A stretch of 64,000 nucleotides of DNA from Capillidium heterosporum (lineage: Eukaryota; Entomophthoromycota; Entomophthoromycetes; Entomophthorales; Capillidiaceae), in NCBI GenBank assembly GCA_016630905.1, contig WBMQ01000002.1, positions 2,604,001-2,668,000 on the forward strand. The letters are read 5' to 3'. Below the pieces are notes generated by a model, which worked only from the letters and a program-made list of their open reading frames with translations, was not told where the DNA came from and did no database searches. Each line of letters opens with the position of its first letter. The stretch's first letter is position 1. The position numbers and the translations under genes are program-made. Shown here one piece after another: positions 11,238 to 22,083 of this stretch.

Positions 11238-12304
11238 CTAAATCACCTTGGTTTGAACTAAAGGTTTAGCACGAAACGCTACCCCAAACCCAGCTTCTCC
11301 CAACATAGGTAGATCATTAGCACCATCACCTACTGCTACAACCTTATAAAAATTAAAACGCTGCTTCAAAATAAAAACTATACCTGATCTAGTTGGAGTT
11401 TGTTCTGTTCGGCTAGTTCAATCAAAAGTTGTCGTTTTCTAGCCCCATTGACAATGGGCCCAAAAGTTTTACCGGTGAAGGTGTTATCCTCGAGGTTGAT
11501 TTCCAGCTATTGTAAACAATCGGTTCACTATTAATTCGAAATAAAAATATTACGTTGTTGGCAAAGGCATAGTCCATATTAAACTTTTCTTTTATATAGT
11601 CAGCAATGGGGACGAATCCGCCTATATGATATAAAGGTAATAAAGTTGATTAGCGATATTTAAAATTTCGAAGATAAATGTACCTGATAGTAAAGCTAAT
11701 TTACATCCCTTGGCCTTCAAAACTTTTAATAGTAGCTCTACCCCCTCCGTCACCTTTATTATATCCTTTATATCATCCAAATAGCTGCTAGGGTAGCCAG
11801 CAAGTAACGTTACCCTTTGAGCTAATGCTTCGTTGAAGTCCATATTCCCCTGCATAGCTCGTTCGGTAATCTCCTATTTACTTATTGAGAAAAAATAACA
11901 AAATAGATAAAATTTACCTTGACTTGTGGCTCTACATTGGCTAGTTTAGCCAACTCATCGATACATTCATTTTGAATTAATGTTGAGTCCATATCAAAGA
12001 CTGCTAGTTTGGGCAGCCTGTTGGAAGAAAAAGTTTGAACTACCACTTCAGTTGGTTTTAAGTGTAAGTTGAGGATATCTTGTAATTCCTTTAAGTTTGA
12101 AGTTGGGTGTTCGATGGTTAGTTCGTAAACTTGGCAGCTTTGGGCCATGCCTTCAATAGCTGGATTTAGATGTCGATTGGATATGAGGTTATGTTCAATA
12201 AATGTTTCTGATGAAAGTAAGTTAGTCTTGACATCTTCAAAGTTCAAGTTTAGTGGGATGAACAAAGTTAGGATTAAGGTAGTAGCTGCTACGTTATGGT
12301 TCAT
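11238..12304 (-). CDS. SER2: Phosphoserine phosphatase (HAD family)
   Basis: This enzyme removes phosphate from L-phosphoserine in the last step of serine synthesis in the cytosol. Five exons fit: 12304–11918, 11873–11684, 11621–11554, 11506–11384 and 11342–11238, giving 873 nt and 290 aa. Introns are 41–62 nt, all GT–AG and frame-consistent. HAD motif I is FDMDSTLIQNECIDELA (nucleophile DxDST), followed by EITERAMQGNMDF, motif II LLSGGFVPIADY across an intron, FANN, and motif III VGDGANDLPML. The first ~90 residues are poorly conserved and correspond to the regulatory amino region of SerB-type enzymes. An earlier TTG would add eight residues; the ATG at 12304 is preferred. Confidence 0.93.
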
Positions 12305-13027
12305 TACTGCTTTTTCAGGCTGATACAAATGGTTCTTTCAATTCCAAGTTCAAAATGGAGATGAACATTTATTTAAGTGGAAGCTATGGATTTTAGATGT
12401 GATGTCACTTCAGTTGTTCTTTACTATTCTGTGTGGAGCCTAATTTAATCCAAGGCTTTATCAAAATTTCTTATCACTATGTTCGAAAAATTAGCTCATT
12501 TTACTGAGATCATTTATATTGAGGTAGTACTTTTTATTGGAAATAGTGGTGTTTATCGTTGAGCAGGCTGACTGAAGATGAGTCTATAGGTTTTCAGATT
12601 AGATTTCTATTTAGGCTGTAGTAACGTTTTCTAGGCCTGGTAAAGTTCATATAGGGATATGGATTTTTTGACTTTGCTATCTAATTAAGTGGTATTAAGA
12701 GATAGGTACTCTCCACTTAAATCAGCTTGAGCCTTATATTCCTTTATGTCTTGTACCAGATACAATCCTCAAAGAATCCATTAAGTAAAGAATAGATGTC
12801 AAAATTTTCAACTACTTCTTTACCGATTTCCATTAGAATTCCATGCCACCTATACCTCCTAGCAAATTTAATCCCAATTGAAAAGGAGATTCAAGGTGGG
12901 GTTCAATTCAAAACCCTGAAATTGGACGTCACTAATTATGTTTTGAAGCTGGCAACTCAAATACCTATAAGACGTTATAGATCGCTTCAACCTTAAAACT
13001 AAACTGATACAAAAAGTAGAAAAGGCA
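12305..13027. other. Divergent intergenic region
   Basis: A shared upstream region of the phosphatase (-) and the membrane protein at 13028 (+). One 66-codon open frame at 12796–12996 lacks family resemblance and is not called. Confidence 0.5.
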
Positions 13028-14632
13028 ATGTATACTTCGACCGATGAACAAAGGAATACAGCTTCAGATGACTCGCAAGATTTACCAACTCAACCTTTAC
13101 TGCCTAATCGTAAGTTTATACCTCATTTTTATTAGCATTATCATTTCATTTAAACTTTAAATTTCATAATAGGTAGTTGGACTCGACGCAAAGTCAGCAA
13201 GACCACCTATTTTCTAGTCATTTTCTTGACGATTCTTTTCAATTTACTACTGATAACCTTGTTATTCACCTCCAGTTTCACTGATGAAGCAAGTGCCTTA
13301 ATGAACAGAGTTACGGTTGACAACTTTGAAAATGAGCTAGAAAAGCTAAAGAAGACATCCGTTGAAGGTTACTTGCAAGAAAGGTTTAGCAACGATGGAT
13401 ATATTCAAACTCTTAAATATAAATATCCCAACTGGCAGTTAGAGTTTTCCAGGTTCGAAGTGGATATCGACGGTAAGAATATCGAGTTACAGCCAAAGCA
13501 GGACTATAAAGGTATATTACACTATGTTCACTATGTTATTTATAATATATTTTCCATAGTTTATTCGTTTAGTGGGTTTAGACCTTTGACTATCAATAGA
13601 AAACCCAAATTCCTAACGCTAGATACCTGTAACTTGTACAACAAGCAGTACATAGCATCCATCGTCATTCTATCTATAAGTTCCCACTGTAATTTGTATG
13701 ACCTAGCTTATACTGCTCAACAGGTAGCTTTCTTTTTTTGTATCCCCTTTCAAAAATTGCTAATTGATTACTTTTTTCAACGACAGATCGGAATAAAGGC
13801 TTTAATTCTCCATTTCAGAGACTCCAACTTCGCCTCCACTCAAACACACTACCGAATGTTGCCTTCCAACTTAACAAACTTTGAAGACTATGTGAGGATA
13901 CCCGTATTGGCTATAAGTGATACCGTTTACAATTTAATCAAACTGACGGAAGGTTCAAACTTGAGGTTAGAGTTGAATTTGAGTTTGGAATTAATCGAGA
14001 GTTTGGCCTTCATCAAGTACTACCAAAGTAAAGTTTGGCTGATTAATGGGTCCGACAACGATACAGGTATCTTTTAAAGTTTCTAAAATAAGAATTTCTA
14101 ATTATAATTAGATGTGGATGGCGTAGGGGCTTACGGTGGGAGTAACTTGATCGCGATAACCGAGCTTGACCGAGTTTTGAACAAATCTAACTTGAAGACC
14201 AAAAAATTCAATTTGTTACTCCTCTCCACTAATCCATTTAGTCACCATTTGGTCAACAATTTGGTAGGTACGATAGTTCCTCCACTCAACATCACAAATT
14301 CCCAAATTTTAGTTTTGGATTCATTGACGACCACCGATCTCCATCTAAAGTTTACGAACAACGATTGGAACGATCGATCAAAATTACTTGGCTCGGAGTT
14401 GAAAAGGAATTTGGAAGGGGTATTCAATAGATTGGTGCCATTGATCGAGGAAAATTTAGATTGGCATTTCAATAGTTTACGATTGGGAACTGAGAAGGAG
14501 GGAGATGATTTACGACAACTTGATTCGAACGATTACGTAAAGGTATTATTTATATACTACTAAACTTATACTGATTCCAAAAATCTATAGATAGCTAAAA
14601 GCTTACTATTGACTTTACTAAACTACTCTTGA
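13028..14632 (+). CDS. Type II membrane protein, weakly PA/M28-peptidase-like
   Basis: Six exons give an uninterrupted 445-aa product: 13028–13109, 13173–13511, 13560–13723, 13787–14066, 14112–14542 and 14591–14632. The short amino tail has an acidic-dileucine-like sorting motif (DLPTQPLLPN). One hydrophobic anchor follows at about residues 40–65, and the rest would be lumenal or outside. The middle (CNLYD..YTAQQIGIKALIL) resembles a protease-associated domain. DGVGAYGGSNLIAITELDRVL recalls the segment of M28 peptidases that holds the bridging Asp, as in GCPII and transferrin-receptor-like type II proteins. The usual HxD zinc ligands are not seen just before it, so if related it may be inactive. 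I do not recognise a specific orthologue; the exon structure is surer than the family. Confidence 0.7.
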
Positions 14633-14680
14633 AAAGCAGAATAAAATAAATTTGCAGCATTTGTCATAGATTCGTTATTA

Positions 14681-16694
14681 TTAAATATGTTGTTCAATGA
14701 CCTCCAGTTCTTCTTTTACCTTCTGGATCCGTATCATTCTTAATTTAACCAGTTGATCAAACCCAGCCTGTTTCAACTCTTGAGCCAACTTCAGATCCTT
14801 CTCCACTTCCGACTTTGCATCTTTATAATAGGCTATGATATCTAAACTGCCAAGCTGATGTTGCAGCTCCAAACTCTCCAACTTGACTTGTAGCTGAACT
14901 TTACGAGTATCAGGTTGCCACAAATGTGCAAATTTAGGAGGTAGACCGCATGTGTTAGCTTTAGTTGTTGCCAAGAGTTCCAATTCGAATTCAATGGATG
15001 GTCGACTTTTGATGGAGTCCAGATCGAGATATTGGACTATCAAGTTCTCGGTCACATCTTCTTCGATAGTATCCGTTTTAGTAGGTGGAGGTGATGGCGT
15101 TTGTTCTTTGACAATCGATTTCTTTTCATAAGGCTGGGTTTCCACCTTAACTTTGCTAGCAGCTATAGTGGGCTCCTCCATTTTAACATCCTCGATAACC
15201 GTCCACTGGAAGCTTTTGACATCGATCTTATCGCGAACAACCGGGTTCCTACATCTAACCCCAATCTTGATCTTACTGCCGTGGCCTTTGCGCGACTTCT
15301 CGTTGATTAATTCCAAATACTGTACCGTTTGATTGTTCATCAACAGGAAATCCAACTTCAAGCTGCATTTACCGAGACTGACACTTTTGAAAAAAATTCC
15401 CCGATAGTGGAAGATTTCAAAGGTCAGAGCCTTACGTTGGCAGTGTCGCAACCAGTTCCTACTAGTCATATCTACCGGTAAATCAAAGGATTGGTTAAAC
15501 TTAGGGTCACTGTTGTCATAAATGGTGTTGGTATAGCCTTGGTTGGCACTACCGGTCGGTGCACTGAAGTTGAGATCGTATCTTACGAAGCTGTCAACTT
15601 GTTTCAATCCCAAGCTGGGGAGACTTAGCCCACTCCCCTCCAATATGGTCAGCCTTAGTAAGTTGGGCGGGATATCTAATTCAGTGATAGGGAGTTGGTA
15701 CCGTACTACTTCGACTTTGGTCTTAGGTACGACAGGGTTTTGTAGTTGCTTTAAGTTGCGGAGACCTTCCAGTTGGCTGAGAAAACCCTTGCGATACCTT
15801 TGGAACCTTAAAGCATTGGATTTGTCCTCCAGTTTATAGAATTGGCGGGCTAAACGTCCTGCTTCGTCAGCCTGTAAGGTTAGTTTACTATCCAAGGTTT
15901 CCAATTGATCCAAAATATCCGAAGTTTTGGTTGTTTGAGAGGATTCCATCTGCTCCTTCTAACAAAATAAGGTTAAATAAATTTTAGTTCATTTAAGCTA
16001 TAAATGTTTACCTTTGGTTTTATAGTGATAGGTTGAGTAGGTTGGCTAGGTTGTGGTGGCGGAGAAGGTAATAGAGGTGGTAGTTTGAATCCAGTACCTG
16101 GATGTACACGATTGCGAACCAATTCCAAAGTAGCATCCAACTCCTTGGCGGTCACCATCAATTTTTTAGTAGTTACCAAGTCACCGACCTTCTTGTACTG
16201 GGAAGCCAGCTTTTTCAGTTCGAATTGACGATCCAAAATCGATTTCTCCAAGAGCTGAGCTTCTCCTTCCCCTATCGTATCTATAGTGAAAGTAGTCGTT
16301 ATATTGACATCTTCACTCAAATTTAAATTTGAAGTTTGTGCTGTCAGCTGGTACAGCTCACGCTAATAAAATATATGTCAAAAGGATGCTTGAGTAAAAC
16401 TTACCAAAAGTTCAGGGTCAACTTCCTCAGACTTTCGCTTTGACTTTTGATTGTTGGGTTTTGCTTCCGTTTCAGCCAACTTATTTAACTCTTTCTAAAA
16501 ACAAAAGATATGTACTTCAATATAAAAGCTTAAAAATAAATTACCAGTAGTTCCAGATCCGTCTCAGTATCAAATTCAGGATCTAATTCTTCAATATTGC
16601 CTCCAGTTCCATCTTGAATTTCATCTTCATCTTCAATAGGTACCAATAAGTCTTTGTCGATGCTAGCCAACAACTTGTCGATATCCTGGTCCAT
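14681..16694 (-). CDS. CC2D1/Lgd homologue (DM14 repeats plus C2 domain)
   Basis: Four exons (16694–16545, 16494–16405, 16362–16012, 15958–14681) give 622 aa. Lgd/CC2D1 proteins bind ESCRT-III CHMP4/Shrub through DM14 repeats and control endosomal sorting. DM14-like helices appear at about residues 145–185 (DRQFELKKLASQYKKVGDL) and 265–300 (ARQFYKLEDKSNALRFQRY); a Pro-rich linker precedes the second. The C2 domain (about 340–470) has QVDSFVRYDLNF, KFNQSFDLPV, LTFEIFHYRGIFFKSVSLG and GSKIKIGVRCRNPVV, all close to the CC2D1 pattern. A further coiled region with KDAKSEVEKDLKLAQELKQ lies at the end. The amino terminus is acidic. Yeasts lack the gene. Adjacent genes give no operon-like hint. Confidence 0.85.
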
Positions 16695-17319
16695 ACTACG
16701 TTCTTTAGAAGTCTTTCAGTTCCAAATCATCACCACTTTCCTTCCAAATCCCATAAGCTATGATGTAAAACCCAGCTTTAATCGACCATGTCATCCAATC
16801 AAAGCCAGTATTTTCAAGAAAAATTCCACTACAAGATGAAAACAAAATTGAAAAGCCAAGCTCCTTTGTCAAAATTAATGAGTAAGGATAATAGCGAGTT
16901 CAGTTGATTCTGCGCTCTTAGATTACAACTTTGTGTCAGAGGTTGTAATCGCAAGGGACTTGATATCCGTCTTGTTCTGGTTGGGTTGAGACCCGTCCGG
17001 TTTCAACCTTTGATCGAACTGGAGGTTTATCGCTTGGTTCCGACCCAATCTTTGGAAAGTTTATCCTTAATGTAGATTTAAGACTTTGGCCAGTTCCCTT
17101 CCTCTAGAAATACCTTTCAAGTTTGAATTGGTAGAAAGTGGAGGGCTATCTGATTGCTGGTCTTAGCCTCTGGGTAAACTTAGTTTCCTTTTTAATTAAA
17201 ATTTATAATTTCAACTGGATTATAATCTAGTTTAGTTTTGAGGGCTTTGTATTTATATATTTGGCTCAAGTATATATATATTTAAGTTCATAATAAATAC
17301 GTTTATTCTCAAAAATACA
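16695..17319. other. Divergent intergenic region with possible unmodelled coding
   Basis: An ATG at 16877–16879 and stretches at about 16955–17085 and 17105–17165 translate plausibly on the plus strand (for example RPVRFQPLIELEVYRLVP, then IPFKFELVESGG). I could not join them through acceptable splice sites. TATA-like runs occur at 17271–17283. Confidence 0.35.
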
Positions 17320-17445
17320 ATGAAGATCGAATATGCTCATTTAAAACCAAGATTAGAAGTCACCCAACGTTTAATGAAACCAGCTGAAGAACTTGGGCAA
17401 CCTAGAGAGGATATCGATCTTTTCAACCTCTTTAGAACCTTCTAA
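17320..17445 (+). CDS. Possible 41-aa small protein, antisense to the next gene's last exon
   Basis: An ATG after a TATA-like run (about 40 nt upstream) opens a 41-codon frame, MKIEYAHLKPRLEV...DLFNLFRTF, ending TAA at 17443–17445. It overlaps the proposed last exon of the Coa1/Tim21-like gene on the other strand. I do not recognise the product. Both cannot easily be right, unless the genes overlap tail to tail. Confidence 0.3.
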   Translation: MKIEYAHLKPRLEVTQRLMKPAEELGQPREDIDLFNLFRTF

Positions 17446-17992
17446 ACATTAATAGTTAAGTTAGAAAGCCATTGAAAATATAAAATTCACAATACCTGAT
17501 ACGTTAACCTCTAAGCTAGTAACCTTCCACTTCAACTCTGGTTCTTCTCTCTCCGAAGTAGCTTTCACTTTGCCAATGACTTTGCCATCCTTATTTTCAA
17601 TAAAGTAATCTAATCTCAAATAAGTTTTCTTATCCACCATATAAACTTTAGGTCTAAATTCATCATTACTACATTACAAATCAACAAATACTTACGCTAT
17701 AGCATACCGTTTTTTCTTCCCATAGAATGTATACCCATAAACTTCAAAGTTTTCACCAAAATATTTTTGCACCTAATAGAATGGATATAAGTACATATGA
17801 AATATCAAAATGTAATACTCTTGTATCCTCTTTGAGTAGTTGAATTGTAGTAGGTAGTGCTGCATCGTAATTTCTTATCGTTAATTCGTTGTATAAGCTA
17901 CTACCAACCGTTATCAAGATTAAACTTCCTACTGCTATTATACTGGTGGAGCCAAACCAAGTTACTACTCGCTTACCTTTATACAATGGCAT
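17371..17992 (-). CDS. Coa1/Tim21-family mitochondrial inner-membrane protein
   Basis: Four exons (17992–17819, 17772–17696, 17653–17496, 17441–17371) give 159 aa. The start MPLYKGKRVV is followed by one membrane helix (about residues 14–35), then a compact domain: TTIQLLKEDTRVQKYFG, VYGYTFYGKKKRY, VYMVDKKTYLRLDYFIENKDG, PELKWKVTSLEV. Length, single helix and the closing W-x-V...LEV pattern resemble COA1 (cytochrome oxidase assembly). Tim21 of the TIM23 translocase has the same fold. The second intron could end at 17654 (42 nt, chosen) or 17669 (27 nt). If the last intron is not removed, the protein ends at 17461 with VNFIFSMAF instead. Confidence 0.6.
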
Positions 17993-18599
17993 CAATAAAA
18001 ATAAAATAAAATTTAATATAAATTACTTTGATGTTTAAAGGTTTGAAATTTCAGTAGTAGATTCTTTGTGGTAAAAGGTCGGTTCAATGTTGAAGTTGCT
18101 AGTTGGATGCTAGTAGAAAGCCTAATAACTGAGTATATATATAAATGAAAAAGTTACTTTGAAGTTGGCCGATATCTTCTTAGTAGTCCTACTGTCATGC
18201 TTGTTCAGTTATATCTAAAATTTCGAAGGAACCTGTAGATTTTTGCTCGTTTTCAAGTTCTATCAGCTTACATTTACACAGAAATCACCTACAAGGGTAA
18301 CAATCGAGGGATAAATTCAAATGGCAAATTAAATTGCTATAAATTTGTATTTACTAGTCAGCTATTTGTAAAGAAGCAGTACTAAATAAGCTTATTTGAT
18401 TTGCTAATGAAATTGCAAAGCTCACTACACAGTATTAATAAATATTAAGCAGTGCAAACTTTGAGGAAAAGCTGACGAAATCTTTCACTTTTCATTTTAT
18501 AAACCAAAAACCAAATCCACTAAGATGTCTACTACACCTTTTAGCACCCAACAGCTAAAGCTTAATATGTTTTAACATCGTAAAAACCTTGGAACTTAA
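17993..18599. other. Intergenic
   Basis: Upstream region of the Coa1-like gene and leader of the decayed F-box/LRR copy B. A weak F-box-like start near 18535–18590 is too degraded to call. Confidence 0.4.
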
Positions 18600-19863
18600 A
18601 TATACATTAGGATTAACAAGCAATTATTTCCACTCTATCACTGGTATCGAAATTTACAGGGATCTGACTAAATGTATCGATTACTATTTAAAGCGTACCG
18701 GGAAAGGTTAAAGGGAACTAAAATTACTCTTCGAAAAGGAATTTACCATCAGCATCAAACCTGGAGCCAGTTTGTTTGATATTAAATTTCGGTTTTTGAG
18801 ATAATACAATAAAAATCTACGTTTTCACAAATTGAGATGGTTATGAACTCAACTTTTACTTTCAGTATATAAGTATAATAGGTATATAAAGTTTCTGGTG
18901 TCTTTGATACTGATCAACTCATCACTGAAATTAAAAGCTATCATAATTTGAGAAAGTTTGATATTCTCATTAAAGCCCAGGAACAAGTCGAAATATTGCT
19001 CAGCTACGTTGAAGCTTTTGCAGGACTGGAAACATTAGCTATTAAAGTGCACATTCAACTAAGCTATAAATTGTTGGATTTAACTCACCACCTTACTGAT
19101 CTCAAAAAGTTAGTTCTATCTTTTGCGAATCTTTTTCAATTATACTATTGGATCTTCACAGAAGCCATCTACAACACCTTACCCTTAAGTATTTTCCCTC
19201 AGTTTCACTTTCTTTGCCTACGTAGGCATCAGCTTGTCAAATTTACAGGAACTACTGATCCGAATTGAATTCGAAGGTTGATATACCAGCAATGCCGAGC
19301 TATTTACCTTTCTTGGTCTTATCTATCTAGAAATGAAAGTTTACAAGACTAGGAACCTCAAAGTACTGGATTATGTAGCAGCTCCTGGAATAAATTAACC
19401 AAATTGTATATCTACTCATTCTAAACTTCCATAAAAATCTCTACGGCTGCTTCCTTTAACTCAAGAAGCTAAAGTTGAAAGTAATAGGCGAGCACGATAA
19501 CGTCCCATTGGAAGCTTTACTCACTCAGTTGAATGGCTTAGAGGGACTAACTCTTAAAGGTTCTTTTCGATCTGACTTCTTCAACTTCCAACCTACAGTG
19601 CAACTTCGAAAGTTGAATATCAATGTCATAATTGACTTCACCGCAACTTTCATCAACTTTGTAAATAACCTGCTATCGTGCCAGCATTCCAATTCACAAG
19701 CTTTTAAGCAAGTTAACATAGACTTAGTGCTGAGAGAGATCTTTGATTTACTAAGTTGTCGCATCTATACTTATATAACACGTCCAAACAAGTCGAAACT
19801 AGTTTTTAAGGGTAGTTGGAGCATCCTTAAGCCAAGAGGATACTTATCGAATAGATGGGTTTG
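18600..19863 (+). pseudogene. Decayed F-box/LRR-family gene, copy B
   Basis: Separate frames match successive parts of the copy at 31583. One is NLRKFDILIKAQEQVEILLSY (18945–19010; compare NLKHFTMAIETQEQISQLLSY). Another is LLDLTHHLTDLKKLVLSF, and another at 19475–19780 is LTQLNGLEGLTLKGSFRSDFF, then QLRKLNINVIIDFTATFINF. Stops and frame changes separate them. The signature block at the C-terminus is reduced. LRR-like spacing (LxxLxLxx) is still visible. Confidence 0.65.
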
Positions 19864-20439
19864 AAGCCTAGTAAAATGTTGGTTAATGAAGAGCTGTAAG
19901 TATATGAGTGTCTTTACTATACTACCATATTTTACTAAATTCTACCTGTATATTTTCTTATTTTTAATTTTTCACCAGCTCCTATACCCGCTACATCCAC
20001 TGTATTTCTTTTCTATGTACACAGTTCAATACTATTTATGGTGTTACTACCGGTTCAATTTTTCATACAAATTGAGAATATAGGGTTTACATCACTTGAT
20101 TTTTAAATACTTTCATAGTTATATAATATAGGTCTTAAATGAAGGGAGGGCTGCTCTAAATACCATTCCCAAGTCCTATTTAATAGCTTTCTTATCAGCC
20201 TAAGATGAGATTTCTAATCTTTCTTATTCTTAGGCTTTATAGTATCAATTGATTGATGAATATCAATATCTTAGGTCTTCAACCATCATTAAGGCCTTTT
20301 TAATTGTGGTATTTAGATATCAACCTAGCTGGAGGAGCTTTAGTCTAGGTAAGAGCCGATCATTTGGTAGTATCTATTGAATAACTATAATTTTTCCATC
20401 AAGTAAAATTGACAATGTTGTTTTCAAATTTTTAGGAAA
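19864..20439. other. Intergenic between F-box/LRR copies
   Basis: AT-rich, with no recognised coding. The short open frame at 19886–20083 is hydrophobic and low in complexity and is not called. Confidence 0.45.
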
Positions 20440-21620
20440 GTTTTCGAATTCAACTAATATCTAGAGTTACAAGCCAAGATGAAGTGTCACCAACCTATCA
20501 GTTAGAGTTAAATATGCTCGAAAAGACTATTAACTACTCGGATTTCATCAAAAGGTTCGAATTGAGTTTAGATAATCTATATTTTTACTCAGCCTTCGTT
20601 CTAAAGATCTATTACAATATAGCCAACTATTAAGACTACTATATATTGCTTGGGAATAAGGATATACAGTCTATCTTTGTTAGTTTCGAAAAGGAACTTA
20701 ATGTTGAGAATGGTTAATATCAAAATTCGAGTTTATTTGTTGGAGAAACGTACGGTATCAGAGGCAAAAACATCCATGGCCTGCTTTTCTCTTATATGGA
20801 GGTTTAGCAATTTTATAAATATCAAAAATCTTCAATAGAAAAAAATTTCAGCACCGAAACTATTTTCCCAATATGCTATCCGACTTTAAAAGCACCTTTC
20901 TATAGCAACTTGGCATTCTTTGCAATACTTTCAGCTTCAACTTCACCAACATTGGCACAAACTTACCGTATCTACAGAGTTTAGCTCTTTAAACCAGGCT
21001 CAAAGATCTATAGGAGATGAACGTTTACTTGTCTATCTTCCTCAAGCTTATCAAGTTACAGGTAATTTTATCCGAAAGTTCAAGTCACTCCATCATATAT
21101 TATATTACTGATGAAATTATTGATCTAACTTAAAGTATCTAAGTGTAAGCTGCAGCTAAAGACAGCACATTGCTTTGCATAGTACTTGGGATAATTTAGC
21201 TGAACTTGGCACTAATATTCTTGATATTATCTATGCAAGCTAACTTTTCAACCTACATTAACTAAAAAGGTTGAGTATGAGTGGTATTGACGATCACGAC
21301 ATTTCTTTTATCCTGATTTTACTTATTCAATTAAGTAGTCTGAAGAGCTTATCACTCCACGATAGTATTCAACCTGCTTGGATTTATATCGACCTTTATC
21401 AATTTTATAAAGAACAAAGCTATGTGACAACACTTTAAATTAAGTTTTGATCCACAAGCCTTGGAAGATATCGACCTAGATGCAACGTTGAGAAATGACT
21501 CTCGATTCACTAGACTGATGTTCATTGATTTAGGGGAAGCGCCTGAACAGCCGAAAATTTGGTTTTGGGTAGCCGAAATGGACTGATAAAGGTCAAGAGC
21601 TTGGGTACATCCCAAATTTT
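20440..21620 (+). pseudogene. Decayed F-box/LRR-family gene, copy C
   Basis: Fragments in changing frames match the family. The clearest is at about 21447–21540: ALEDIDLDATLRNDSRFTRL followed by MFIDLGEAPEQPKIW, the direct counterpart of FEGVDLDATLGSDPHFTRLM...GDAPERFKSW in the 31583 copy. Earlier pieces near 20530–20600 and 20930–21060 are weaker. Multiple stops exclude a product. Confidence 0.65.
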
Positions 21621-22083
21621 AAAGGGTATGTTTGTCTAGGAGCTTTTCAATCATTGACACTAAAGTTATAAGTATATGAAATCAAATCTAGATGCAATTA
21701 TGATTTTGATATGCAAAATAGTTTAAACAGTTTTGACCCGAGCTTCCTTCAAAAATTGTGATATAACTTTGTATTTGTGTATATTTAAAATATACCTAAA
21801 AGTGATATATAGTTTTATATTCTATAAATTAATTTTTGTAGTTTAGAAAATACAACTTTCGAACTATGTATATATAATGAATTTGTTAGAACTTCTATTA
21901 CAACCAGTTTTACAGTATTTATAAGTTTAATCAATATCTTTTCCAAAAAACAACAAAGTAAATTTCGATACAGGTTTGTACTTTAATACTTTTAAGTTTA
22001 TTTACAGTACCAATCCAACAAACTTATAAAGAAGTATCAATCTAACTATAAAAGATAAAATTATATTACAGTCTAAAAATCCA
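21621..22083. other. Intergenic
   Basis: Spacer between copy C and the 3' end of the WDR7 homologue, AT-rich, nothing recognised. Confidence 0.5.
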
